From assembly GCA_026874595.1 (NCBI GenBank), contig CM049317.1, positions 73,375,118 through 73,439,117 of the forward strand: a stretch of 64,000 bases of DNA. The letters are read 5' to 3'. The notes beneath the pieces were generated by a model. The model did no database searches. It saw nothing but the letters and a program-made list of their open reading frames with translations, and was not told the origin of the DNA. Shown piece after piece: positions 24,077-36,535 of the stretch. Numbering within the stretch: the stretch's first letter is position 1; every line of letters starts with the position of its first letter. The stretch is from Sipunculus nudus. Its lineage: Eukaryota > Annelida > Sipuncula > Golfingiida > Sipunculidae. The position numbers and the translations under genes were made by a program.

Positions 24077-24600
24077 TAAGCATTCCTCAGTACTACCCAA
24101 TATAATGTTATTAAGCTCAGTTCAAAGAGATTTACACCATGATGAACAATATAGGATGCGTGGCATCCGGATCTCATTACATTAATAATGATAATAAATA
24201 TAGTATGAGAAACAGATGAAAAGAAAATGTGCACAAAAAGAGTGAAAGGTATCCTAAATGATAGTATCCCTATATTTGGCAAGTCAAAAACAATTATTTA
24301 TTTTTCACATGTTCTTCGAACAGGTAAAAGAACAAGGTCCTGGTAAATTAACCAAGCGTTTATTCTATAACTTTTGCTCTAACTGTCTCTATGGGATAAT
24401 CACACATAAACACACTTCATCACACTATTACAGGCAGAATTTAAATTTGCAGCACATCACTTTATCGGGTAGTCATGGAATCTCTCTTAGGTCCCCGACT
24501 CAGAAATCTCTTTTCTGGGCTAAAGTAGTTCATTGGTCCGTTGTTTTATGAATATGCATGACAGTTGGAACTCTCGTCGTCTATAAATTGACCATAATAA
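24077..24600. other. Intergenic DNA, no gene seen
   Basis: Unique AT-rich sequence. No domain in the open frame at 24258-24551. Confidence 0.45.
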
Positions 24601-24686
24601 TATGACTACTACTACTACTACTACTACTGCTACTACTACTACTACTAATAATAATAATAATAATAATACATTTAAAAAAATAAATA

Positions 24687-24732
<46 letters not shown>

Positions 24733-24890
24733 GTAATAATAATAATAATAATTATAATAATAATATTGATAATAATAATATTTATTTAAATATTATATTT
24801 ATTTATATATTATATGATATATATTATATATATTATATTAAAATTATAATTATTATTATTATTATTATTAATATTATTATTAATGGTGTG
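24601..24890. repeat. Compound trinucleotide microsatellite (ACT)n(AAT)n
   Basis: TACTACTAC runs change into TAATAATAA, then an AT-rich TATTATATAT stretch and ATTATTATT to about 24880. Confidence 0.95.
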
Positions 24891-24985
24891 CCGAGTTATC
24901 GATTAAATCGACAATTAGTCGTTTACTTTCCAAATCAATTAAATCGATTGCATTTCTGCATAACCGATTAAAAACGATTATGTAT
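24890..24985. mobile_element. Possible hAT-type transposon end
   Basis: GGTGTGCCGAGTTATCGATT followed by repeated ATCGATT/TAATCG motifs resembles subterminal sequence of hAT elements, which often begin with GGTGTGCC. No second end was identified. Confidence 0.3.
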
Positions 24986-25044
24986 ATGCACATGCAAAGA
25001 ATAACATTATAATTATTTTTTTTATTTTTATTCTCTTCTTCTTC

Positions 25045-25045
25045 C

Positions 25046-25094
<49 letters not shown>

Positions 25095-25145
25095 ACTATT
25101 ATGATTATCTCTAATTGTTATTGTTATTATTATTGTTGTTATTAT
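25045..25145. repeat. (ATT)n microsatellite
   Basis: Perfect ATT run at about 25048-25091, followed by imperfect TTATTGTTATTA. The Asn-rich minus-strand frame at 24978-25211 is a by-product. Confidence 0.95.
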
Positions 25146-28028
25146 AATCATAAAGACGAAAAGAGGATCTCTGGTAATCATGGAGATGCAGGTGGTATAT
25201 GAAAATAGCAATAGAGAAAGTTATAGCTGTACTGATATTAATAACAGAACACCCGTTATAAGACGCCTACGTTGGGTTCATAATTTCAGAACCTGCACGA
25301 ATAGCTTATTTGAAACTTGACAAACAGTCTTTGTTTTGATGATAATACTTTTTTTTCTAAGAGTATCTTAGCGTGTCTGGAGTAATAAATTTTAACTAAT
25401 TACAGGTGAGCTGACATCATTTGGATATCCTCTGGGTGATAATTACCCCGGGGACGGTGGTGACACACGGGAATGTTCGTCAGTGTGTTGGGCTTCAACG
25501 CATAATTAGCAAGGAACTGAAGACTGAGAAACCTGAGTGTTGATTAACTTACCAAGGAATCCATAGAAAAGGGTGTATACTTTGATAATCACTTTAATAG
25601 GATTTATCATGTCATAACGTGCACAAGGATGAAATAAGAAATTTATACACGTTTACCTTTACGATAAGAGGATAAAACTAGATTAGTACAACGGCCGAGT
25701 AATCAGCAAAAGCCGCAACCCGCAAAATAGTGATAAGGAAAGAGCTATGGAGTGTAGAACCTCGGTCAAGGTAGAAAATAAATATCATTCGCTAATTTGT
25801 CACCTATATAATCTCTGCCTACTGCTTTATGAAAATTATCGGCATCAGTGGTCAGGCTCAGATACAAAAAAAAATAAACTTTCTTATGTTCACTTATATT
25901 TAGCACGATATTGGATTATCTTTAAATAAAACAGTGAAAGTGAAAATATAATTTTAGTAGTAGGCCAATGAACGTGGCGCGATCGACATCTTTATATATC
26001 TTACCTGTCGCATAATTAATATCTGCAGCTCTGGACATCTGATATATTTTGTAATTTCATGAAATCTTTCAAGTTCCATGAAGACAGAATTCCGAAATAA
26101 AATTCGATCAATACTCATTCAGGTTCGCTAGCTCTGCACAAGTGCTTACCACAGTGGAAAATTATATTAGATCGTAAAGAAGGACAGCATAGAGGTCGTA
26201 GTCACATATTCCTGAAAATGTCGTACTGATAGCATCAGTCATTCGTCACAAATCTGGTGGCATACATCACATCATATATACCAACATAACAAATTGTCAA
26301 ATATTGCGATATACCTAATTCAACATTCCATAAAGACACAAATTTGAAAATAATGAGACTTTTCCTACTTTTATTCCTTTACCTCTAAATAATTGTTAAC
26401 ATACGATAAAAAGCTAAAGAGGTATTTTTTAAGTGTTAGACAAAGGGGTAGGGTTTTTGCTGATAGAAAGTAGGTCAGCACAGGTGGCGCAACCTACAGC
26501 TGAAAGTCACATGATCCATTTTACAGTGAAATTGTAATTGATACCTGAAACCGTTCTTGAGATGTTTGATAGCGTATACAAACACAATAAATCATATGCG
26601 TTTAAAAATATCCTCGGTCGTCGAAGTGCTCACAACAGGTCTAAATCGCATGATTTAACAGTCCGTCGGCAAAAATGAGACACTTGCTCTGAAATCGTTA
26701 CAGAGTAAACTCCGTGGCCTTCCTCAGACACCGACAGACGCTTAAAGACATCATCTCTCTGCTATCCAGACTCTTGATGCGAGCAGACCTCCCCCTGGAC
26801 TGCAGATACCGTCAAGCTACACGAACTGGCGCGCTGATCGGGCATTTGTTGCCATTTTCGTCTTATCACGTCCTATATATGCTTGCTGACGTCACAAGTC
26901 CTGACCGTCTTGTGGCCAATCACCACTTCCTATTATGCCGATTGTCAATTACTACATGAATTGTGGTAGGAACACGACTCCAGAGATAAAACCCTGAGAA
27001 AACCAAATTAACTGGTGCATATCCTTTGATGTCTAAAACCAATAATCGTTACTAAAGAGACCACCAAACAGAGACGGCTCCAATGGAATAAAACTACACT
27101 GAAGGTAACATCAACCGGGACACGTGTGCTCACTTACCAAAGTTCTCACGCTAATTTCTCAACATGTTACTCCAAATAAATATACAGTAAAATTATCAAA
27201 ACAATCATCTGGTTTTACGTCCTCCTAGAACATGCAATACAATAACAAAGTCACAATCCTCTGGTGACATATTGAAAATATTAATTATTATCTGGGGAGT
27301 ACATGCAACTTATATGTAAATGAACAAGCAATTTTATTTTGTTTCCCGAACAGTTTTTTTTAACATGCTTCAAATGCAGCCGGCATTTCTGGTAATTGCT
27401 CCGTCTTTCCTTTGCAGTGGACTCAGTTTCACATTAAGTTTCTTTATATTAATCGAGCTGGGAATCATCTCCATTTTACTGGAGATGGACATGATTTTAA
27501 CGGGTTTCACGTTTCTAGACTTTCATTCAAGTTCCTCAGACTTATAAGTGTCTGTTACATTTGCTGTTACAGTCACAGAAATATTGATCAAATGACAGGA
27601 GCATATCAGCCCATATAATCAATTCTTTCATAAACTGAAAACTATTAATACATCCTTTATATATGTACTTCCTCCTACATATTTTTTTCTTTTGTCAGCT
27701 GATAAATCGACTGTTGAAAATCCACATCGCCTGTACGGGTATATATACAGTTATCTTACAAACAAGGCATTATAGCACTCGGAGAGAGCAGAGCTCCGGC
27801 GAAGCAGGTCATCACCCCAATCGCATTAAAATGGAAAAGGAAAAAAACTCACATGGATAGTTTTCGATCTTAGGGACCTTAAAAAGCCCTCCAACTCCCC
27901 CTCCAAACAAAATAAAAAAAATGCCACCACATACTGGTGTTTAAGACATCATCAACACGTGTAGGCTTCCCCTGCATACGGGTAGGGAGGGTAACTATTG
28001 CTTCCAGCTGAAGGGTATACGTTCCTTC
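25146..28028. other. Intergenic or intronic DNA, no gene recognised
   Basis: Several frames of 60-85 codons occur (for example 26714-26959 and 27320-27547, both plus), but none shows a domain, and splice context is unclear. A possible exon cannot be excluded at 26714-26959, where GC content rises slightly. Confidence 0.4.
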
Positions 28029-28062
<34 letters not shown>

Positions 28063-28080
28063 GTGTGTGTGTGTGTGTTC
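28029..28080. repeat. (GT)n microsatellite
   Basis: GTGTGT run with a single GAGG interruption near 28060. Confidence 0.95.
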
Positions 28081-29399
28081 ACACCATAAGTCAAACAATC
28101 TTAAATGGAATCTTATGAAATTTTCAGGGCATTTCCAGAATGGGCCAAAGAAGAAACGATAAGATTTTGGTGTAGAGTCGGCATGGTCCGGATCCAGAAA
28201 TGACATCAAGGAATATTCAAAAATCTTCAGTCACTTATGTACGAATGTGACTGGAAATATAGGACGAATAAGTGAATGCCCACAAGGCGGAGGCATGTAT
28301 TCCTTTGAATGCCGATTTATAGTTACATATGACCTGCGGTTAACAACACCACAAATAAAGGGACTGCTCGCCTTGTGGCAATTTTGAAGTAAGCCCTGCC
28401 TGTGCCTGTGATTTGAATGCTCGTGCTTGATGTTGGCTGATGCAAATAATTAAATGAAATGGAAATAAAATTTATACCATTTGATAAGAAAACTGTAAAA
28501 AGAGAAAACGAAACTGAATATACCACATTCAAATTTCAAGATATAAGTAAAAAAGGCATTATATTATATAATAAGGAAGCGAATTGCTTGATTAAGATGA
28601 CATGACTCGAACGGCAATACCCAAAATGCACTACTTAATAAACGTCATGAACGATATAAATAAAAAAAAACAGATAAAGGTGGTGATATACCCAAGGTTG
28701 TGAAGTTCATATCTTTACATTTAATTTCTCTATTGTATAGAAACTATATCTTGTATATGTTGTTTTTTGTTTTGTTGTTAAGTGTATTCTATTAAGTTAA
28801 TATGGCGAAAAATAAGTGAATAGGGATGTTGAAATCAGTGATGAGGGACTCGAGTCCACTTTACTCAGGGACTCTGTCTTAAACTCGACAGTCCTGGAGT
28901 CTTACTTTACGGACTTTATCCGGAATCGGTCCAGCTCGAGACCAGTAATTATAAAAAAAAGGCTATGTTACCAAAACCACGTGATATATATATTTATATA
29001 TACTCTGACTGTGCTTTTTCTTTGCAACAAGTGAATTTTAATTCTGCTATAATCTGCGGAACTGGGCGGGCTATAAAGGTTGTTTTGCTCTAAACGTGCA
29101 AATTTATGACCCTTTGCGACCAAACTGTATCCGTAGATAAATTCTCGCCAGGACGCTGTCCTCCGCGTACTGCTGTGACCTGCACTACTAGAGAACCCTG
29201 GCAAGTTTATTTCAAACAGTTTCTCGAAACGGTTCATCTAGGCTACAGATTTGCGTACACGCTAAAACCTTGATGCCTTGGTCCCATGTCCAAATTATAA
29301 GGTATACCGCTAATTAGCGCCAGATCGGCCCTCTGACATTATTATATCAGTAGGGGGCCCTAACGGAGTCGTGTTTGTCACGGCTAATCGCTAATACAC
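28081..29399. other. Intergenic DNA with GACTC/GTCC-rich patch
   Basis: No gene seen. At 28840-28945 short motifs GGACTCGAGTCC, GGGACTC and CTGGAGTC recur, a low-order dispersed repeat. Related GGACTTG/GACTCGA motifs recur at 31270-31375. Confidence 0.4.
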
Positions 29400-29600
29400 A
29401 TACGACTTGACATTCCGACCCTTGACAATCCGAAAACCTTGCAATCCGACGGTATTTTGTAAAAAAAAAACACAAACGAGAATCACGGAAATTAGCCTTG
29501 ACAAACCGACAGCCTTGGATTCCGACTCCGACATGATATTTCCCGACACAAACAAGGAATTCGACGTATTTTCTGACTTGACAATCCGACCGGTATATGG
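29400..29600. repeat. Clustered CTTGACAATCCGAC motif
   Basis: CTTGACATTCCGAC, CTTGACAATCCGA, CTTGCAATCCGAC, CTTGACAAACCGACA and CTTGACAATCCGACC occur within 200 bp on one strand. Further copies lie at about 31180-31250. Confidence 0.7.
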
Positions 29601-30526
29601 TCCTTTGATGTCAGTCGTCGGGCTCGTGCACACAGAACCCTGATCAATTAGGCGTGAAATCCAGCGATGCGTATTGTTCTAATCGTACATTAGAGCCAAT
29701 TATGAGTCAATTTGTCTCACTAATTAAATCAGTTTGGATCCGAATGTGGCGGACATGAACTTCTCCGTGTGTAGCCCGCCACGTAGGGACTCCCATTTAT
29801 CTGTGATATGGAGTCCGTCCTTCTGCCGGTGAGAGTTCACCCTGCGGTACACGGAGGGACCTGTAACATGAAATACCACTGCTTGTTGTGCGATAGAGAA
29901 GCAATCTTGTATTTATATACAGAAATAAACTTAATATGTATTAAATTAAATCGATATATTACCTTTATGTGCGCCTGTAAATGTTTTTTATCCTTTGAAC
30001 TGCCGGGGCTCAGTTGTTGCATGCGCAACAGGACACCGCCTGAAAAGGAATCCCATGCAAATTAGGTGGGCAATTTATGCAAAATAGGAATTCGGGGGGG
30101 GGGGGGGCTTTTCCCAGGAGTGCCAGTGCCGTGCGCTAGGATAGACCATATTTCATAAGAATCCTTCCCATCATACATTGCCTGCTAATTTCCTATTGGC
30201 TGTTCCAACTTGAAGGCTCCGGCGGCCCCACTGAGACAAAGTAATACCTGACTTCATACAGAGTAAATGCCCATACTTTAAGTTTTGGTCCCAACGGAGT
30301 CAAAGCATCTGTAACAAAAATAATATGTGGGGATTGACTGGTGTCCTCACGTTACACAAGGCATACAGGCCTACGTGTCTTAGGCGTTGCACGGATCCGT
30401 ACAACCTTGGATAGTATAGATTCTCCTCGCCAGAGGCTGCAGCGCTTGATCATTGTCTACTTTATATGTCAGCGCTGCAAGACTGCAGCAACTCCATGTG
30501 TAGAACATGCGGAGGCGGAGAACTAG
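29601..30526. other. Intergenic DNA, no gene seen
   Basis: Includes a G-run at about 30093-30107. The stretch directly before 30527 may be more of the Tigger-like element, too decayed to read. Confidence 0.4.
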
Positions 30527-30736
30527 GTCGTCCAGGCACTCAACAGTGATGACCGCGTGACCGCGGAGGAATACCTCGCATTTGACAACATAGAGCCCAC
30601 GGAAGCAATGCTGACGGCCACTGATATTGTGTCAATTGTAAAAAAAGACGGAGGCGACAGTGACAGCGAGTCTGAGGGAGAAGAAGATCCTCCTAAACCA
30701 AAAACTCTCAGAAACAAGATTGGGGAAAAACGTTAG
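30527..30736 (+). pseudogene. C-terminal fragment of a pogo/Tigger-like transposase
   Basis: The plus frame from 30527 to the TAG at 30734-30736 (69 codons) reads VTAEEYLAFDNIEPTEAMLT, then ATDIVSIV, then an acidic GGDSDSESEGEEDPPKP stretch. The layout (V-x-EEY...D-I...TD-I-V followed by an acidic tail) matches the C-terminal end of Tigger/jerky-type DDE transposases of the Tc1/mariner superfamily. An in-frame TAG lies just upstream (30524-30526), and no DDE core is legible before it. A truncated relic. Confidence 0.55.
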
Positions 30737-31170
30737 AAACAGGGCAACGGTATATGGAGGTGCCGGGCTTTGCTGCAGGGGACGTTAATGCCGACCGCGG
30801 ACTGCTTAGAAAAGTCGAAAGGTCCGTGAAAACCAAAATAAAAGAACCAGATACCAGACAGACATGCTTGCATTCTTTAGACGTACATGAGCTGGTTCAT
30901 TTATTATATACATTTAGTTAACGTTTGTTCAGAAATAAAATCATGTCTCATAATGGAAGAATCTGCATTGGTCGTTTATCTTTACGAGCGTCGTATATTT
31001 AGACAAGTATATAAGACATGAAACAGTACTCCATGACGGATGTTGTATTTTCTAATTCACATAAATCATAACAATATTATAAAAGTAGTTTGTTATAACA
31101 AAATATTTAATGAATACTAACAAATCCTCCTCCAAACAATTAGGTCACATTGTATCTTGACCCTCCGTCA
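30737..31170. other. AT-rich DNA after the Tigger fragment
   Basis: No gene seen. It may include the 3' end of the Tigger-like element, but the TIR was not identified. Confidence 0.4.
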
Positions 31171-31252
31171 GCTTAATTGATTTGACAATCCAACAGCCTT
31201 GCAATCCGACATAAATTAGGGTATTACATTTAGTGTCGGATTATCAAGTCCC
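31171..31252. repeat. CAATCCGACA motifs with a hairpin
   Basis: GACAATCCAACAGCCTTGCA and AATCCGACATAAA are followed by TGTCGGATT in inverted orientation at about 31241-31249. AATCCGACA and TGTCGGATT form a stem around a ~25-nt loop. Confidence 0.55.
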
Positions 31253-31793
31253 GATTGTAATAAGGTTTAGTCGGACTTGCACTCGATTTCCAAAAGACAA
31301 GGACTCGATGAAATCATACACTGACTTGACTGGCATGGCCTTGTACTTTCACTTGGACTTTTATTCATGTTCGAGTACCCTTTTGAAAGAGTCAAACGGT
31401 TTAAAAATAGGGAGATTGTGTACGGGGCACATTCTTTTGGTCACAAAGGTGAGCGTTGCAGCGCAATCTCGTGTTCATGGACAACACTAACGACGCATGG
31501 CTTTGTCTCCAAAATGATAGGAAAGAGTTCAGGGCCAGATCCAGTTCGTTTTTTTTAATAGGGGAGGATCCAATCTGTGTAGCCTAATGTGAATCTAGAC
31601 CACAGGATTCTATTTCTACCAGACTCTAGCCTATTTCTACCAGAGGTCTATAATTTTGATTCTTGCTTTAATATTGCAAACTGTAGATAGACACAACCCG
31701 CGTCGAAAATACAATGATAAATGCAATGGCAAAAGTAGGCTTATTTTTTTTCGATGGACAAACGCTTCTTGCAAATAAAAGGATTCGCCTATT

Positions 31794-31795
<2 letters not shown>
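31253..31795. other. Intergenic DNA, no gene seen
   Basis: GGACTTG/GACTCGA-type motifs to about 31375, then unique DNA. A GGGCCAGATCCAG motif near 31533 resembles a MITE end seen elsewhere in the window. Confidence 0.4.
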
Positions 31796-31868
<73 letters not shown>

Positions 31869-31945
31869 GCGTGTGTGTGTGTTCAATATATGTGTGTGTA
31901 TATATGTGTGTATAACGATGAAGAAAAACAACACTGTAAATTGAT

Positions 31946-31982
<37 letters not shown>

Positions 31983-32000
31983 CACATATATATATAAATC
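31796..32000. repeat. (TA)n and (GT)n/(CA)n microsatellites
   Basis: A ~70-bp TA run to about 31868, a GT-rich stretch to 31912, unique sequence, then CA runs at 31946-31986. The GT and CA blocks are complementary and could pair. Confidence 0.95.
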
Positions 32001-32111
32001 AGGTAACTGTAAACAGATGTTACTACAGGAAGAGTAGGTTCACAAGTATCGTTCAATATTAATCAAGTTTATTTTTACACAACTACTTAACGTCACAATT
32101 AACATAAAAAT

Positions 32112-32113
<2 letters not shown>

Positions 32114-32175
<62 letters not shown>
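32114..32175. repeat. (TA)n microsatellite
   Basis: Nearly pure TATATA run with one TTTATATA interruption. Confidence 0.95.
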
Positions 32176-33330
32176 CGAGACCGTGCGGATGAAAGTAAAG
32201 GGAGGTACACCAAGAAAATTCTTGTTCCAGGGAACTGTTTTGATAGTTTGTAGATAACCTGCCAGACACTAACAGTTGATGTGGTATTTCCCAAGCCTGT
32301 TCAGGAAGTAGCAGGAAGGAGATTATCTCTGTGACCTGGAAAATTACATCAAGGTCAACCATATTCGAACCTGAACCAACCCTTCATAAGATGCATCCCG
32401 ATCAAAACTGCAAGTTTGCTGAATTTGCCTCAAATTCTTTCTTGTCATTCCGTTAACATCATTTTAGCATTATCGATTCTGTGACCTTGAAACTGCGTCA
32501 TGGTCAATCATCCATATTCGAACTTGACCACCTAACATCCAAGAAGTTGCATTAATGGTGTGAGTATGGTAACTGTATGTTAATTTGATTTTGCGTTATT
32601 GCGTTAAAATCATATCTTTGACGGACAGACTTACGGATGGACGGACGGCACGACGGACGGACGCTTACAATAAGCGTACACACTTTAGATTTAAACCCAC
32701 TTAAATTATGTTCTTAATTCATGAAACGTTCAACTGTCGTTATGTATGATAAAAAAAAATTGTAATTCAAGTGGTATGTTTCAAATGGGTTTGAAGGATT
32801 ATTATGAAATTAAACTAAAACAGGTCTGTTGCCTGCGTTATTGATGCCTTCATGTCTAACCCTGAAATGGGAACAGAAAGGATGAAAATGAAAAGTCGGA
32901 ATGCTCATGTCAAAACTGTGGAGCTTCCTAAAGGGAGGTTATCAGTAATATTGTGTCATTAGATGAATGGAGTAAAGTCTTACACTGTCACTGTGCGTGC
33001 ATCATCGTATTGATGAATTGAACTTCATGTGGTCGTTTCTACACCACACGAATCTCTCCTGTTCGGGCACCGTGGGATGGCCGTCATGCTTTAACTTCAA
33101 AATCTGTAAACATCATTCAGGGAAACACCTTCCGTTATGCTTACAAAATATAAGTTACTCCGTAAAGTTATTACCACAAAAACATCCATGTTTATGAAAT
33201 TTACCTTGAAACAATTCTAATTAAACTCACCTGAAGGGATAACATTGTCCTCTTCCCTATATTCATACCTACGCCGCTGGTGTATATGGAGTCGAACTCC
33301 TGTAAGTCCGTTTGGTGCAATGGTAACAAG
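32176..33330. other. Repeat-derived intergenic DNA
   Basis: At 32335-32560 two related ~150-bp segments share CATATTCGAACCTGAACC / CATATTCGAACTTGACCA and GTGACCTTGAAA/GTGACCTGGAAA. These are followed by a GGACGGACGG tract at 32636-32666. This combination typifies old dispersed repeats in molluscan-type genomes. No gene seen. Confidence 0.5.
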
Positions 33331-33960
33331 ACATCAGGGGCTGATACAGGATTTCTGAAGGGGATGCAGCTCTTATAATACCAACAAGGGCATTGGAGAC
33401 TCAAAACATGGACGTCTGGTCACAGAAATTATTTTTCGGACCAATATAAAAAATAAGTGCGAGACACATTACGTGGAATTTTGCCAGCTTACCTAAGTAA
33501 TACAAATAAATAATTGCTTCAATTCTTGAAATGTTTTATAAAATAAACACAATATTTGTTCAATTTTTCATACCTTTAAGATTTTTTTTGTTAAAGCGTC
33601 TGAGCCAAAAGATATTTAAGAAACGTTACTGAGGACCTGGTTTTCATTTGCAAAAAAAAATAATTGATCCACGAGATATGGTTTCCACAGAACAACATTT
33701 TTTATGGCCTTGACATTCGCTAAGAAGGCATTTTAGATGAAAAAAAAGGGTCACATCGATCTACAAACTAGGAATGGCACACCTATGTGTCTTACAACTG
33801 CTCTAGATTAAACCTGCCTTTTTATTAATTGGCCTGTTCAGGACGTCCCGCTCTTATCATTTACTGATGTCTTTATGTTAGATTATTCAGCCGCGTTAAG
33901 TCTACAGTATTACAATTCAAGGGCGGATCCAGGATTTGGGAAAACGATGTTCTAAATTTT
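33331..33960 (+). mobile_element. MITE-end motifs CAGGGGC..GATxCAGGATTT
   Basis: CAGGGGCTGATACAGGATTT at 33337-33356 and AAGGGCGGATCCAGGATTTG near 33918-33938 are two same-strand copies of a motif that also appears inverted at 41435-41456. They look like ends of a short DNA transposon family (hAT-like CAG start), but complete copies were not delimited. Confidence 0.4.
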
Positions 33961-35925
33961 CTGAAGAGTTACGGTGGCGAAAAAGGCCCCCTCCCCGCTC
34001 CTGCTTCCGCTCCTGCAATCATCATGAAAGTGGATCAAGTCTTCTTTTAACTGACACATATGCGAGTCGTTTCTCAACATTTAGAAATATGCGAGACATA
34101 AACACGAGGTCACGTGATATAGCCACGTGGGGTTTCTCGAATTAACTTCATTTGTATGAGGTAATCGTTTTCAGATGTTTCCAATAGAAAAAAACAATTT
34201 ACGGCAGGCAGTGTGTTGGCTGTTGAATAAAAGATGCAAAACTGAAATGTTCAACTGCACTCTAATCTGCATCCTTGAGATTACGACGAAAATATAAAAT
34301 TACTAACAAAAAAGGTTGATTTTGCATTTTTTTGGTGCATATATGGTTCCTGGTTATATACACAGGATGCTATCGTAAGCTTTCAAGGCGCACTCTAACT
34401 TACTTTCTCCAATTTTCCTCTCTTGCAGTGCCGCATGACGAGCTCCACATGACGCAGCCATATTTGTTTACACTTTGAGCCTTTCAGATATTGTGTAACG
34501 AGCTCCACATTTCTCCACAGCCATTTTGTATACATGTTGGGCAAATCAGATTTTGCTTTACCCAGCGTCGGTTTGCTGGGTGTTTGGCCGCTTGCCAAAC
34601 CTAGCAAAACCTTCCATTGCTCACAGCGTGTGAGTGGAAGGTCCCCGGGAGGTCACGCGTTGTGTTCAGAACGTACACGAATACAAGCTGAATGGGATTC
34701 TATAACGGACCTCTAAAAACAACCCCTCTATTATTAGTTTCCATTATGCCGCGTATTTGCCTTTGTTCTAACGCTGTGCGTTCAAATTCACTTACAAATA
34801 GGGAAAATGCAATTCAACTTGCATGACAGTATAACGGATACATGCGGTCTGATTGGCATAGTACCTCGATCCGAGTGGCCATGGCTTACCGGGAGAGCAA
34901 TGGTAAGATGGATAATCATACGCTGTGCAAGAGCCCTCCCGAGATCCTACGTGAAAGCTAGACATTCCTCTTAACGATAACACTATAATATATCTCAGCT
35001 AAAATATGTCTTTTCATTATAAATCGAAGATTTCTTTCATTGAAAGTATATGTAAAATACAAGACGGCAGTGTTTTCCAGTTGCCTGTTATCAGTGGTGA
35101 TAAAAAAATCAAAATAATCTGCCTTGTGTTCTCAACAAGCCACTTCGAGTGAGCAGCCTCAGGAGTAAACGTATATTACAACGTATCACCTGCCAGCGGT
35201 CGATCCGGCCCTCTGGGCTAAGACTACGCAAACCATGGAGCCTTTCTGTTGAGAAAACAGTTTCAAGCTCCGCGGTTGCCAAGTATTTTTAAGCGAGTTC
35301 GGGTTTCATTCGTAAACATAATATCCAGCTAAATTGTGTTATCATTCGAATCTTTTCCTATTTCAGGCAATAATTACATATGGTTCCCAGTCACGAACAC
35401 AATATTTTTTAAAAAAATTTGTTCAAGGCAAGCAATATAAGTTCTGGAGTTTTTTTTAACTTTTTTTCGGCGGTCTCAAGAATCCTACGCCGCATATATG
35501 TAAGACCAAGTCGGGGCTCTATTATAAATGGGAGTATTATAACATAACAACCGACAGAAATGACCTCCGATCTGGAGTTCGGGTATTAGGCACAAATAAA
35601 GTGTGCTGCTCAAACAGAGGAGATATTTATTTGCGTTGATTACCCTATTAATTTGGGAGTACGTTTGGGTGGGTTTTTCATGCAGCGCATAAGCAGTTAA
35701 AACCGTCACAGAGAAGAACTGCAAAATTTTAACTCTAGGATTAAAGGATCAAATGTATTCACATAAGCACTTTCACGCGAACTATTGATGCAGTTTGATA
35801 CATGATATTTTTTTTCTATTTACGATTATAGGAGTCAATTTCTATCCCTAAACAAACGCTAGAATTACAAGGGTAAGGCCGATCCTTAGGACAGACTCTT
35901 ATAGTGGTAAGCTGTAGCGCTCACA
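33961..35925. other. Intergenic DNA, no gene seen
   Basis: No domain in any frame. Ordinary AT-rich sequence with a GC-richer patch at about 34420-34720. Confidence 0.45.
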
Positions 35926-36535
35926 TGAAACCATGGGTGTGTTTTCGTGCTCTTGGAACACGTTCCAGTTCCTAACCACAAATAGTGTAACCAGGAATGT
36001 GTTCTTGTTCCATCATGAAAACACCAGAACAATACTAAGTCTGTAAAGGCCTAAATCGTATCCGGGTACCGACGGAAAATAACAGCTTTAGTTTTATTAT
36101 ATTTAGTCCGGGTGATATCAGATCCAGCTATGGCTCAGTGTAAAACTTGAATGTTCCCAATGTTTACAATCGCTGGGTACAAGCGATAATTCACACATGA
36201 AACAAACTCATCATTGACCGGTGTAAGTGGTTTTATAAAAAATGATACAGACTCATTCAAGATTTATTCATACAAAGGATCCTAAGAGCCATAACAAAAT
36301 TGATCAAAATTCAACTGTGATTTCATTAAAAATGTTAAATCTCCGTCCTCCATCGTGACCTAGCTTCACTGCGCCCTCTGGCGGCCGAACCGACTCCCAA
36401 GCGTGGATCACTTTTTCTTATCCAAGGACCAGTAACGCGTTCAAGGAACGTCACGAAAACGACGTCGGTTAGGAACAATTGCTGGAACAGGAACGCGTTC
36501 CGAGCACGAAAAACACAACTCGTGATCAGGGGTGC
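35926..36535. mobile_element. MITE-like element with ~50-bp inverted repeats
   Basis: Left arm at about 35935-35978: GGGTGTGTTTTCGTGCTCTT, then GGAACACGTTCC and AGTTCCTAACC. Right arm read on the minus strand from about 36525: GAGTTGTGTTTTTCGTGCTC, then GGAACGCGTTCC and TTGTTCCTAACC. Similar order and spacing show inverted terminal repeats around ~600 bp of non-coding DNA. Outer boundaries and target duplication not resolved. Confidence 0.6.

Noticed and set aside
24978-25211. Asn-rich low-complexity protein
   Set aside because: Translation of an ATT microsatellite.
31714-31983. Tyr/Ile-rich peptides around 31.7-32.3 kb, 38.5-38.8 kb and 44.7-45.0 kb
   Set aside because: Translations of TA, GT and CT microsatellites.
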